A DNA stretch of 10,330 bases from Pseudomonadota bacterium (GCA_023396465.1 JAEWWF010000039.1:1-10330), one strand, 5' to 3'; positions 1 to 6,107 are shown, counted from the stretch's first letter. The notes: a model not told the origin generated them from the sequence alone. Program-made: numbers and translations.

Positions 1-480
1 CCGCACCACCGAGCGGAAGCGGCCGCTGAGAACTGGCTCGCCGGCGGTGATGGCGCGGCGAAGCGCCTCCGCTTGCGGAGGGTCGCTCATGGTGTCGTAG
101 CCAATGGCGGCGCTCAGCCGGTCGGCCGGCTCGATCAGGCGGATGCGGGCAGTGGTGCCGCCGTCGCCCAGGTCCAGATAGGCAAGCCCCTCGACCCCGC
201 CCCGACCATCGCCGAGCCTTAGGGTATCGGCAAACCGGCGCCAGGTCTCGGCATCGACGGCGGCGGTGACGGCAAAACCCTGGGCGGCGCGCAACATGGT
301 CTCAAGCGACCGCATACGCTCAAGAACCGCCCGTTCCACACGGCGCGCCCCGCGCTCGAACTCCAGATCGGTGATGCGGCGGCCCGTCTCGTCGGCATAG
401 CGCCAGACGAGGAGGGTCACCAGCAGGCAGACCAACGCCACCCCAAGGGCGGCGAGCCGCTGCCACATGCCTCGCATCAT
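1..480 (-). CDS. CHASE-domain membrane sensor protein, N-terminal part (runs off the window)
   Basis: The first 160 residues of a signalling protein are visible; the frame is open to base 1, so the C-terminal output domain is not seen. Residues 8-27 form one hydrophobic membrane helix. From about residue 60 the sequence resembles the CHASE extracytoplasmic sensing domain: LRAAQGF near 64-70, GLAYLD near 98-103, a GYDTMSDP motif near 127-134, and an ALRRAITAGEPVLSG stretch near 139-153. CHASE domains sit in front of histidine kinase, diguanylate cyclase or phosphodiesterase modules, so a two-component or cyclic-di-GMP sensor is likely but undecided here. The start is one of two adjacent ATG codons (478-480, 475-477), immediately before the membrane helix; a third ATG is at 466-468. 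The ribosome binding site is weak (GGGGAG about 20 bases upstream, AGGG about 13). It follows the chemoreceptor gene on the same strand after 138 bases. Confidence 0.72.
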   Translation of the reverse strand, partial: MMRGMWQRLAALGVALVCLLVTLLVWRYADETGRRITDLEFERGARRVERAVLERMRSLETMLRAAQGFAVTAAVDAETWRRFADTLRLGDGRGGVEGLAYLDLGDGGTTARIRLIEPADRLSAAIGYDTMSDPPQAEALRRAITAGEPVLSGRFRSVVR

Positions 481-537
481 GATGTCGACCGCGCCCTGCG
501 TCTCCCCGCGCTCCCGTCCGTCACGGAAGCTTCCATA

Positions 538-543
538 ACTATA
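538..543 (-). promoter_or_regulatory. possible -10 box for the CHASE sensor gene
   Basis: On the minus strand TATAGT lies 57 bases before the sensor start codon. No convincing -35 hexamer is found 16-18 bases upstream, so this is only a candidate. The gap 481-618 shows no clear terminator hairpin with a U-tract for the chemoreceptor gene, so read-through is also possible. Confidence 0.22.
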
Positions 544-618
544 GCAGAGGCGGTGCCGGTTTCGATGGAATCAGTCGTTCTTTCCGAGGAATTTCCGCCA
601 CACCTTTGGTCGGAACGC

Positions 619-2643
619 TCAAGCTGCGCGGATGCCGCCGAGGAACGTCTCAACTTCCCGGCGCAAGGCGTCCGATTGGCGCCCGAGCAGGTCGGAGGCA
701 TCGGCCACCCGCGCGGCGGCGCTTCCTGTCGCCTCGGCGCTGCTTCGTACCCCGCCGATGCTGGTGCCGACGGTGGTGGAGCCGGAGGACGCCCGCCCGA
801 CGTTGGTCATGATGCCGGCCATGGCGGCGCCCTGGCGCTGCACCGCCGCCGCCACCCGGCGAGCAATGTCCTCGGCGGCGCCATTGACCGTGACGATGTC
901 GCCGATGGCAGCCTGGGCCTGCCGGGTTTCCGCCTGCACGGCGCGGATCTGACCGGCGATCTCCTCCGTCGCCCGCGCGGTCTGGGTCGCCAGCGCCTTG
1001 ACCTCGTTGGCGACGACGGCGAAGCCCTTGCCGGCATCACCGGCCCGTGCCGCCTCTATGGTGGCGTTCAGGGCCAGCAGATTGGTCTGCTCGGCAACGG
1101 TGGTGATGAAGCCCAGCACCTCGCCGATGCGCTGCGCCGCCTGTCCCAACGCCTGCATGATGCCTTCCGCCGCCTCGGCCTTGGCGACCGCCGTCTGGGC
1201 GATGCGGGCGCTTTCCGCCACGTCGGCCTCGATTTGGCGCAATGCGGCCGAGAGGCCGTCCGTGGCGGCGGCGACGTCGCGCACACTGGCGTCGGCCTCG
1301 GCGGCGGCGGCCACCGTGGCGCGCACGCGCTGGTCGGTGGCGGCCGAGGAGTCCGCCATGGCATGGGCGGTCTCGGTCATCTCGCGGCAGGCGTGGGACA
1401 GGGCCGCCAGCACATCGCCGATGGTGCCCTCGAAGCGGCGGATGGCATCCTCGATCTCCTGGCGACGGCGGTCGCGCCGCTCCTGCTCGACCACCTGCTC
1501 GGCGGCCAGTTGGTCGGCCCGCCGCAGTCCGCCGCGAAACACCTCGATGGATCGCGCCATGGCGCCGATCTCATCCTGCCGCCCGGTGCCGGGGATGGCG
1601 GAATGGCGATCACCCGCCGCCAGGGCCCGCATGGCGCCGTCAATGGCGGCGATGGGCCGGGTGATGCTGCGCACCAGAAATACCGCCACGATGAGGTGGA
1701 GCACCACCACCACGCCGCCGGTGGCGACCATCAGCAGGGCGGTCTGTTGGCGCACCCGCTTCTGCGCTGCCAGGGCCTCGTGAATGCCGTCACGGCTGAA
1801 AGCGAACACCGTTTCAAAGGCCGGCGCCAGTCCGGCAAAGGAGGCGTCCAGCGCCGCCACCTCAGCCCGCAGACGGAGACGGCCGGCGGCATAGGCTTCG
1901 ACATCGCCGCGATAGCTGGTCGCCAGGGTGCCCAGGCTTTGCCGCGTGGCGTCGTCCAGCGGCGCTTCCAGGAGACCGAAATCGAACTCGTTGAAAGCCT
2001 TTCGGTGTGGCCCCAACTCCCGCTCGTCCTCGGTGAGCATGAACGCCAGCTCATGCCGGCGCATGGCCTCCAACCGGCTGCGCAGCTTGTCCATCTGCGG
2101 CCACTGCGCCAGTTCATGCTGGACGGCGGCGGTGGAGGCGGTCAGTCGGCCCCACAGGCCCTCCTGCGGGCTCAGGCCGAGGGTGCGGCGGCTGTCGACC
2201 ACCGTCTCGAACTGGCGCCCGGCGGTGGCCAGACGGTCGGCCAAATCGGCCACCGTATCCGCGATGCCTTGCGCCTCCGTCCGCTCCCCGACCGCCGCCA
2301 GCGCCGCCGCCACATCGGTCAGCCCAGCGCGGTAAGCCTCAGCCGCCGCCGGATCGAGGTGGACAAGGAAATCGCGCTCGTCCAGTTGCAGGCGGGCCAG
2401 CGCCAGTTCCATGCGCGCCGCCTCGGACCCGATCTGGCGGAAAGCCTCCAGCCGGCCGAGGGCGGCATCCAGCCGCGCCTGCCCAACCAGATAAGCCGCC
2501 GCCGCCACCGCCGACGCCAGCAGGGCCAGCGCCGCCAGCAGGGCGATGCGCCGCCCGATGGGCAGACGCGCCGCCATGTCCTGCACCGACAGGCGTCGAG
2601 CGCGCGAGGTCAGCCGACCATCGTCGACCACATGCGAGGCCAT
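619..2643 (-). CDS. methyl-accepting chemotaxis protein with helical-bimodular-like sensor domain
   Basis: This 674-residue transmembrane chemoreceptor passes ligand signals to the CheA/CheW kinase complex. Membrane helices lie at about residues 32-53 and 303-324, flanking roughly 250 periplasmic residues. That region is all helical and carries two related stretches, LDERDFLVHLD (87-97) and RRHELAFMLTEDE (195-207), which resemble the two bundles of HBM ligand domains (McpS type, organic-acid binding in characterised members). A HAMP linker follows (about 323-378, with ITRPI and a DEIG motif at 357-360). The hallmark hairpin tip is present: VAEQTNLLALNATIEAARAG at about 516-535, then GKGFAVVANEVK. 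There is no C-terminal NWETF-type CheR tether. The ATG at 2641-2643 has GGGGGAA just upstream; Met23 is a possible later start. The ligand cannot be read from sequence. Confidence 0.93.
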   Translation of the reverse strand: MASHVVDDGRLTSRARRLSVQDMAARLPIGRRIALLAALALLASAVAAAAYLVGQARLDAALGRLEAFRQIGSEAARMELALARLQLDERDFLVHLDPAAAEAYRAGLTDVAAALAAVGERTEAQGIADTVADLADRLATAGRQFETVVDSRRTLGLSPQEGLWGRLTASTAAVQHELAQWPQMDKLRSRLEAMRRHELAFMLTEDERELGPHRKAFNEFDFGLLEAPLDDATRQSLGTLATSYRGDVEAYAAGRLRLRAEVAALDASFAGLAPAFETVFAFSRDGIHEALAAQKRVRQQTALLMVATGGVVVVLHLIVAVFLVRSITRPIAAIDGAMRALAAGDRHSAIPGTGRQDEIGAMARSIEVFRGGLRRADQLAAEQVVEQERRDRRRQEIEDAIRRFEGTIGDVLAALSHACREMTETAHAMADSSAATDQRVRATVAAAAEADASVRDVAAATDGLSAALRQIEADVAESARIAQTAVAKAEAAEGIMQALGQAAQRIGEVLGFITTVAEQTNLLALNATIEAARAGDAGKGFAVVANEVKALATQTARATEEIAGQIRAVQAETRQAQAAIGDIVTVNGAAEDIARRVAAAVQRQGAAMAGIMTNVGRASSGSTTVGTSIGGVRSSAEATGSAAARVADASDLLGRQSDALRREVETFLGGIRAA

Positions 2644-2682
2644 GGCATTCCCCCAAAAGTTTGAAGGTTAACCGTGGCAGCG

Positions 2683-2711
2683 ACGCTAGGCCGCTATGGC
2701 TGCGGGATCAA
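2683..2711 (-). promoter_or_regulatory. candidate sigma-70-type promoter of the chemoreceptor gene
   Basis: On the minus strand TTGATC (2706-2711) and TAGCGT (2683-2688) are separated by 17 bases. The -10 box is about 40 bases before the start codon and lies downstream of the CoA-transferase terminator. The -35 match is fair and the -10 match is weak. A sigma-28 or other flagellar-type promoter was not recognised. Confidence 0.33.
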
Positions 2712-2754
2712 CGTCACCGGCGTGAAGAGTTGATGGCGCCCATGTTACGACGTG

Positions 2755-2786
2755 AAAAGGGCGGGCGCCCGCTCCGGCGCCCGCCC
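2755..2786 (-). terminator. intrinsic terminator of the CoA-transferase gene
   Basis: A perfect 11-bp stem (GGGCGGGCGCC at 2759-2769, GGCGCCCGCCC at 2776-2786) has a 6-base loop. In the minus-strand direction it is followed by TTTTC. It lies 56 bases after the CoA-transferase stop codon and before the chemoreceptor promoter, so it separates the two transcription units. Confidence 0.82.
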
Positions 2787-2842
2787 ATCCGATATCTCGC
2801 CCGGCAGCCGCCGGTGGCGGCCTCGGAAGCCACGGCGTGGCG

Positions 2843-4162
2843 TTACATGAGACCGAGCTTCTTGGCCTCGATCTCCAATTCCTCGCGGAACTGCGGCGCC
2901 GCCAAGCCGATGAGCAGTTCGGCCCGCTCCTGCATGGATTTGCCCTTCAGGTTGGCGAGGCCGTGTTCGGTCACCACATGATGGGTGTCCATGCGCGGAT
3001 CGGTCACCGGACCGGACAGACGCGGCACGATGCGCGACAGCTGGCCGTTCTTGGCCGTCGAATGCAACGCGATGAAGGACTTGCCGCCCTTGGAGGCATA
3101 GGCGCCGCGCACGAAGTCGAGCTGACCGCCGGTGCCGGAGAATTGGTGTCCGGCGACGAACTCCGATCCGATCTGGCCGGTCAGGTCCACCTCGATGGCG
3201 CCGTTGACCGAGATCATGTCGTTGTTCTTGGCGATCACCGCCGGGTTGTTCACCCACGCCACCGGATAGCCGACGATGGACGGGTTGTCGTTCATGAAGT
3301 CAAACATCTCGCGGTTGCCGAGAGCGAGCGTGTAGACGTGCTTATAGGGGAACAGCTTCTTGCGCTTGCCGTTCAGCACGCCCTTTTTGATCAGGTCGAC
3401 CATGGCGGGGCTGAACAGCTCGGAATGCAGGCCCAGATCCTTGTGGTTGGACAGGAAGGACATGACCGAGTTGGGCACGCCGCCGATACCCATCTGGAGA
3501 GTGGCGCCATCGGGGATGTGCTCGGCGATGAAGGCGGCGATCTTCTCGTCCTCGTCGCTGGCCTCCTTGGAGTGGGCCTCCATCAGGACCGAGGTGTGCT
3601 CAACCACCGCGTCCACCTCGGACACATGCAGCAGGCATTCGCCGAAGGTGCGCGGCATGTTGGGGTTGACCTCGACGATCAGCCGCTTGCAGTTGCGCAC
3701 CACGGTGGCGCCGTAGTCGGGACTGGTGCCGAGCGAGAAATAGCCGGCGCGGTCCATGGGCGACACCTGAACCACGAAGCAGTCGGCGCCGATTTCCTCG
3801 GTCAGCAGCTTGCCGGCCTGGTGGAAGGCGCAGGGCACGAAATGGATGTATTCCTTGCCGACCTCGTAGCCCTTTTTGGCGAGGGCGCGGTCGAAGCCGG
3901 ACATGAACAGCGGATGCGGCTTCACCACATCCATCAGCTCAGGCACCAGCAGGGTCTTCACCGCCGCGTCGCTGGCGTGCATGTAATAGACAGGCAGCCG
4001 CGTGAATTCGCCGCGCTTCACGCGCTCGGCGATGGCGGCCATGATGGCGGGCGGCATCGCCGTGCCCATGCCGAGCACCAGGTTCTCTCGATCGTTGACC
4101 CGCTTGGCCGCCTCGGCCGCGCTGCACAGCTTGTCCTGGTACATGGTCGCGTAATAGGACAC
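2843..4162 (-). CDS. acetyl-CoA hydrolase/CoA-transferase family protein (4-hydroxybutyrate/butyrate-type CoA-transferase)
   Basis: Encodes 439 residues, the usual length of 4-hydroxybutyrate and butyryl-CoA:acetate CoA-transferases, which swap CoA between an acyl-CoA and a free acid in the cytoplasm. The N-terminus (MYQDKLCSAAEAAKRV) is the family pattern. GIGGVPNSV (about 225-233) is the glycine-rich motif before the active site. The H-S-E triad (about 246-248) holds the Glu expected to form the glutamyl-CoA thioester. The C-terminal signature is VVTEHGLANLKGKS, then ERAELLIGLAAPQFREEL. I chose the GTG at 4160-4162: a perfect AGGAGG lies 5 bases upstream, and the candidate promoter at 4225-4254 would start RNA within a few bases of the longer ATG frame (4220-4222), which adds 20 non-family residues. 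It is monocistronic by its own promoter and terminator. The substrate is unresolved; acetate, propionate, butyrate and 4-hydroxybutyrate are all possible. Confidence 0.92.
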   Translation of the reverse strand: MSYYATMYQDKLCSAAEAAKRVNDRENLVLGMGTAMPPAIMAAIAERVKRGEFTRLPVYYMHASDAAVKTLLVPELMDVVKPHPLFMSGFDRALAKKGYEVGKEYIHFVPCAFHQAGKLLTEEIGADCFVVQVSPMDRAGYFSLGTSPDYGATVVRNCKRLIVEVNPNMPRTFGECLLHVSEVDAVVEHTSVLMEAHSKEASDEDEKIAAFIAEHIPDGATLQMGIGGVPNSVMSFLSNHKDLGLHSELFSPAMVDLIKKGVLNGKRKKLFPYKHVYTLALGNREMFDFMNDNPSIVGYPVAWVNNPAVIAKNNDMISVNGAIEVDLTGQIGSEFVAGHQFSGTGGQLDFVRGAYASKGGKSFIALHSTAKNGQLSRIVPRLSGPVTDPRMDTHHVVTEHGLANLKGKSMQERAELLIGLAAPQFREELEIEAKKLGLM

Positions 4163-4167
4163 GAAGC

Positions 4168-4173
4168 CCTCCT
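4168..4173 (-). promoter_or_regulatory. Shine-Dalgarno site that fixes a GTG start
   Basis: Minus-strand AGGAGG lies 5 bases before the GTG at 4160-4162. No similar site precedes the upstream in-frame ATG at 4220-4222. This decides the CoA-transferase start. Confidence 0.8.
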
Positions 4174-4224
4174 GCGTTTGCGCTGTTCCCCATCCGCGGC
4201 GCGGCGCATGCCGCGACGCCAATC

Positions 4225-4254
4225 ACTATGTTGCACCGCAGAAGGTAGTATCAA
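4225..4254 (-). promoter_or_regulatory. candidate sigma-70-type promoter of the CoA-transferase gene
   Basis: On the minus strand TTGATA (4249-4254, five of six to TTGACA) and CATAGT (4225-4230, four of six to TATAAT) are 18 bases apart. The predicted RNA start near 4218 gives a leader of about 55 bases before the GTG start. An inverted repeat, TGCGCT-N12-AGCGCA at 4263-4286, lies just upstream of the -35 box. Confidence 0.5.
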
Positions 4255-4323
4255 GTCCGCCGTGCGCTGACCAGCATACAAGCGCAGTGCTGATGGGGTT
4301 TTAACAGATCCGTCCCCATTGCA

Positions 4324-4365
4324 ACACACCGGCCCCGCCATCCAAGGACGGCGGGGCCGGTGTGT
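4324..4365 (-). terminator. strong hairpin after the 85-residue orphan gene, probable terminator
   Basis: A perfect 16-bp stem (4324-4339 with 4350-4365, ACACACCGGCCCCGCC and its complement) has a 10-base loop. It begins 14 bases after the stop codon of the small minus-strand gene. The following minus-strand bases (TGCAATGG) give almost no U-tract, so it may need Rho or act as an RNA 3'-end stabiliser rather than a classical intrinsic terminator. Confidence 0.5.
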
Positions 4366-4379
4366 GGAGCCGCGGATTG

Positions 4380-4637
4380 TCAGTCGGCCCGCAGCACGTC
4401 GATGAAACGACGGGTTTCATCGGCCAACCGACGCATCTGCACCCCCAGCGCCTCGGCCAGATCGGCCAGTTCGCGGGCGCGCTCCAGATCCTCGTCCTGC
4501 CCCAGACCGACAAGACCCTCACGCACGGCAAGGACGCCGTTGGCGGCATTGGCATTGGCCAGCCGCATGCGCTGAAGCGGGCTGGCGACCTGGGGATCGA
4601 CGGAGAACCGCGCGGGGCGGATGATTTCAGCAGTCAT
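4380..4637 (-). CDS. small helical protein of unknown function (85 aa), divergent from an HTH regulator
   Basis: I do not recognise a family for this 85-residue protein. It has a short N-terminal arm (residues 1-19). Two long amphipathic helices are predicted by eye: one from about 20 to 46 rich in Ala, Asn and Leu, and one from about 48 to 83 with charged heptad-like spacing (DLERARELADLAEALG, RRLADETRRFIDVL). It has no membrane segment, signal peptide or cysteine. The ATG at 4635-4637 has GGGGAGGG seven bases upstream; the frame stays open to 4778, but that extension crosses the promoter and operators. Its promoter (4713-4741) is filled by a palindrome shared with the neighbouring regulator gene, so the regulator probably controls it. 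A coiled-coil partner, adaptor or toxin-like role is possible; nothing in the sequence decides. Confidence 0.7.
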   Translation of the reverse strand: MTAEIIRPARFSVDPQVASPLQRMRLANANAANGVLAVREGLVGLGQDEDLERARELADLAEALGVQMRRLADETRRFIDVLRAD

Positions 4638-4712
4638 GACATGACCCTCCCCCTGCTGGCGGTGGGGCGGCGTCCTGGAGAGGGGCAGTCGCCCGAATAT
4701 CTGCAAGCCATA

Positions 4713-4741
4713 AGTATACGCACTTCGTGCGATCCAAGCAA
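4713..4741 (-). promoter_or_regulatory. promoter of the small helical protein gene
   Basis: On the minus strand TTGCTT (4736-4741) and TATACT (4713-4718, five of six to consensus) are separated by exactly 17 bases. The 13-bp palindrome 4719-4731 occupies the spacer directly against the -10 box. The predicted RNA start is near 4706, giving a leader of about 69 bases. Confidence 0.55.
4719..4739. promoter_or_regulatory. operator 1: CGCAC-N3-GTGCG palindrome plus CAAGC
   Basis: A perfect 5+5 palindrome (4719-4731, centre TTC) is followed by a CAAGC box ending at 4739. It lies between the -35 and -10 boxes of the minus-strand promoter. It matches operator 2 at 17 of 21 positions, with a centre-to-centre distance of 31 bp. 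The likely ligand is the adjacent HTH protein. Confidence 0.65.
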
Positions 4742-4749
4742 GGAAAAGC

Positions 4750-4770
4750 CGCACATTGTGCGTTGCAAGC
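4750..4770. promoter_or_regulatory. operator 2: CGCAC-N3-GTGCG palindrome plus CAAGC
   Basis: The second perfect 5+5 palindrome (4750-4762, centre ATT) is followed by a CAAGC box ending at 4770. Its right end overlaps the -35 hexamer of the plus-strand regulator promoter, a position expected for autorepression. Confidence 0.65.
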
Positions 4771-4791
4771 GGCGCCATCGGTCCGTAAACT
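4763..4791 (+). promoter_or_regulatory. promoter of the HTH regulator gene
   Basis: TTGCAA (4763-4768) and TAAACT (4786-4791) are separated by 17 bases, each four of six to consensus. The predicted RNA start near 4798 leaves a leader of about 58 bases with a small GCCGT/ACGGC hairpin at 4807-4820. Confidence 0.48.
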
Positions 4792-4855
4792 GGAGGCTAG
4801 ATCGTCGCCGTCCCGACGGCAATCTAACCCAAGGCCCATCCGAGGGAGGTACATC

Positions 4856-5113
4856 ATGACCCCCAAGGCCTTCAAGCTCTGGCGCAAGTCGCTCAATCTG
4901 TCACAGAAGGACGCAGCGGCTGCACTCGGGCTCAAGCATCGGATCGTGCAGTATTACGAGAAAGGGGAACGCGACGGTAAACCGATCCGCATTCCCCGCT
5001 CCATCCGTCTGGCATGCTGGGCCCTGACCCAGGGGGTCGGCGACTTCGACGGCGGCACGCCCGAACCCCGCTCATCGGACGGTGCCCCGGATCGGACGGC
5101 GCCCGATGCCTGA
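4856..5113 (+). CDS. XRE-type helix-turn-helix transcriptional regulator (85 aa)
   Basis: A small DNA-binding protein, the only plus-strand gene in the window. Residues 5-61 form a Cro/CI-like fold: KLWRKSLNLSQKDAAAALGL supplies helices 1-2 with the Ser-Gln-Lys turn, KHRIVQYYEKG (27-37) is the recognition helix, and IPRSIRLACWALTQG (46-60) is the closing helix. Residues 63-85 are a Gly/Pro/Asp/Ser tail, probably disordered. The ATG at 4856 has GGGAGG six bases upstream; the in-frame ATG at 4727 lies inside operator 1 and ahead of the promoter, so I rejected it. The two palindromes upstream suggest that it represses itself and the divergent orphan gene. I see no ligand-binding domain, so derepression would need a partner, proteolysis or titration; the divergent protein is a candidate partner. 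Confidence 0.85.
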   Translation: MTPKAFKLWRKSLNLSQKDAAAALGLKHRIVQYYEKGERDGKPIRIPRSIRLACWALTQGVGDFDGGTPEPRSSDGAPDRTAPDA

Positions 5114-5116
5114 CTC

Positions 5117-5140
5117 CGGCCTCGCCATCCGCCGAGGCCG
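5117..5140. terminator. hairpin between convergent genes, possible shared terminator
   Basis: CGGCCTCG (5117-5124) and CGAGGCCG (5133-5140) pair perfectly across an 8-base loop, within the 42 bases between the regulator stop and the protease stop. Neither side has a U-tract, so termination efficiency is doubtful. Confidence 0.35.
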
Positions 5141-5155
5141 ATCCAGCGGCGAGCG

Positions 5156-5959
5156 TTATACCCGCCCGCCCGCCTGACGGTAGACCTCCAGCGCCTCCGG
5201 CATCATCTGTTGCAGGTACTGGATGCGCTGCTCATGCCCGGGATGGGTGGAGGCGAACACCGGCGGCTGCGCCCCACCCGCCTGCGACATGCGCTGCCAC
5301 AGTTCCACCGCCCCGCGCGGATCATAGCCGGCGCGCGCCATGACAAGGAGACCACGGCGGTCGGCATCCAGTTCCTGATTGCGCGAATAGGGCAGCAGAA
5401 GACCATACTGCGCCCCTGCCCCCAGCAACGCCGCCACCTGTTCCGGCTGTCCGAGCCCCGCTTGGCCAAGGGCGGCCCCGGCCAGATCGACGCCCAACTG
5501 GGTGGCCATCTGGCTCGACAGGCGCTCCTGTGAGTGGCTGGCGTCGACATGGCCGATCTCATGGCCGATCACCGCCGCCAGCTGGCTTTCGTTGGCGGCG
5601 ACACGGAACATGCCCTCGTAGACGCCGATCTTGCGCCCCGGCAGCGCGAAGGCATTGGCTTCCTCGCCGGCGAAGACCTGCACCTCCCACTGCTTGGGAT
5701 CATGCCCGGCGGCGATCAGCAGCCGGTCGGCGATCTGCCGCGCCGCCTGCTGATAAGTGGCGTTGCGCGACGGCGGCATTTCCTGGCGCATCTGCTGCCA
5801 TGTCTGAGCCCCCATCTGAGCCACCTGCTGATCCGACACCAGATTAATCCCGAGCCCGGTGGAATCGCCCGCGCAAGCCCCAAGAACCAGGGTGGAGCCC
5901 ACCACGGCGGCGGCGGCGAGGCGGCGGATGGGGAGACGGACGGAGCGGCGAACGGCCAT
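5156..5959 (-). CDS. M48-family zinc metalloprotease, predicted lipoprotein
   Basis: Encodes 267 residues of a BepA/LoiP-like M48 peptidase, a family linked to envelope protein quality control. The N-terminus is a lipoprotein signal: arginines at 4-13, a hydrophobic core at 14-26, and the lipobox LGAC with Cys29 as the acylation site; the residue after Cys is Ala, not an inner-membrane retention Asp. The zinc motif HEIGH is at 133-137 and the third ligand is expected at Glu196 in NQELDAD. The family motif STHPGHEQRI is at about 237-246. I see no TPR domain, so it is the short form. The ATG at 5957-5959 has AGGAGG nine bases upstream; an open extension to 6085 lacks both a ribosome site and signal-peptide character. 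It follows slyX after 148 bases on the same strand and may have its own promoter, though none is clear. Confidence 0.9.
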   Translation of the reverse strand: MAVRRSVRLPIRRLAAAAVVGSTLVLGACAGDSTGLGINLVSDQQVAQMGAQTWQQMRQEMPPSRNATYQQAARQIADRLLIAAGHDPKQWEVQVFAGEEANAFALPGRKIGVYEGMFRVAANESQLAAVIGHEIGHVDASHSQERLSSQMATQLGVDLAGAALGQAGLGQPEQVAALLGAGAQYGLLLPYSRNQELDADRRGLLVMARAGYDPRGAVELWQRMSQAGGAQPPVFASTHPGHEQRIQYLQQMMPEALEVYRQAGGRV

Positions 5960-6107
5960 GGAAAGAAACCTCCTGCGACGGAACCGGCGCCGGGTGGCGG
6001 GCGCCCCTTGATCACTGCCCAACACGCACCACCGCCAGCAGGTTGCGGCCGCCGACGCGGCGCGTCCCGTTGCGTGTCTCTGCAAGGCAGTCCAACAAAG
6101 AAAAGCG

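Larger units (their letters stand above)
4702..4763. repeat. two tandem 31-bp imperfect direct repeats carrying the operators
   Basis: Units 4702-4732 and 4733-4763 agree at 20 of 31 positions by hand alignment. The conserved parts are T-N-CAAGC at the start and CGCAC-N3-GTGCG near the end. A third TGCAAGC starts at 4764, again exactly 31 bases on. 31 bp is close to three DNA turns, which would put bound proteins on the same face. Confidence 0.75.

Noticed and set aside
553..2664. 703-codon open frame on the plus strand opposite the chemoreceptor gene
   Set aside because: It is antisense to a clear receptor gene, has a biased Gly/Arg/His composition with no family motif, and arises from the codon bias of GC-rich DNA.
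2837..4270. 477-codon open frame on the plus strand opposite the CoA-transferase
   Set aside because: It mirrors the real gene, with a His/Val/Gly-rich translation and no recognisable domain or ribosome site.
4638..4778. N-terminal extension of the orphan 85-residue protein
   Set aside because: It crosses its own promoter and operators; the strong ribosome site sits before the ATG at 4635-4637.
4702..4794. CRISPR-like array because of regular 31-bp repeats
   Set aside because: There are only two full imperfect units without spacers, and they coincide with promoter elements; operators explain them better.
4380..5113. Classical toxin-antitoxin operon
   Set aside because: The genes are divergent rather than co-transcribed, and neither the orphan protein nor the HTH protein shows a known toxin motif. 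I kept it only as one possible role.
5960..6085. Upstream extension of the M48 protease
   Set aside because: It would bury the lipoprotein signal behind 42 Arg-rich residues, and AGGAGG precedes the ATG at 5957-5959.
5960..6107. Terminator or promoter between slyX and the protease
   Set aside because: Only short GC hairpins (such as GACGC-GCC-GCGTC) without U-tracts, and no convincing -35/-10 pair, were found.
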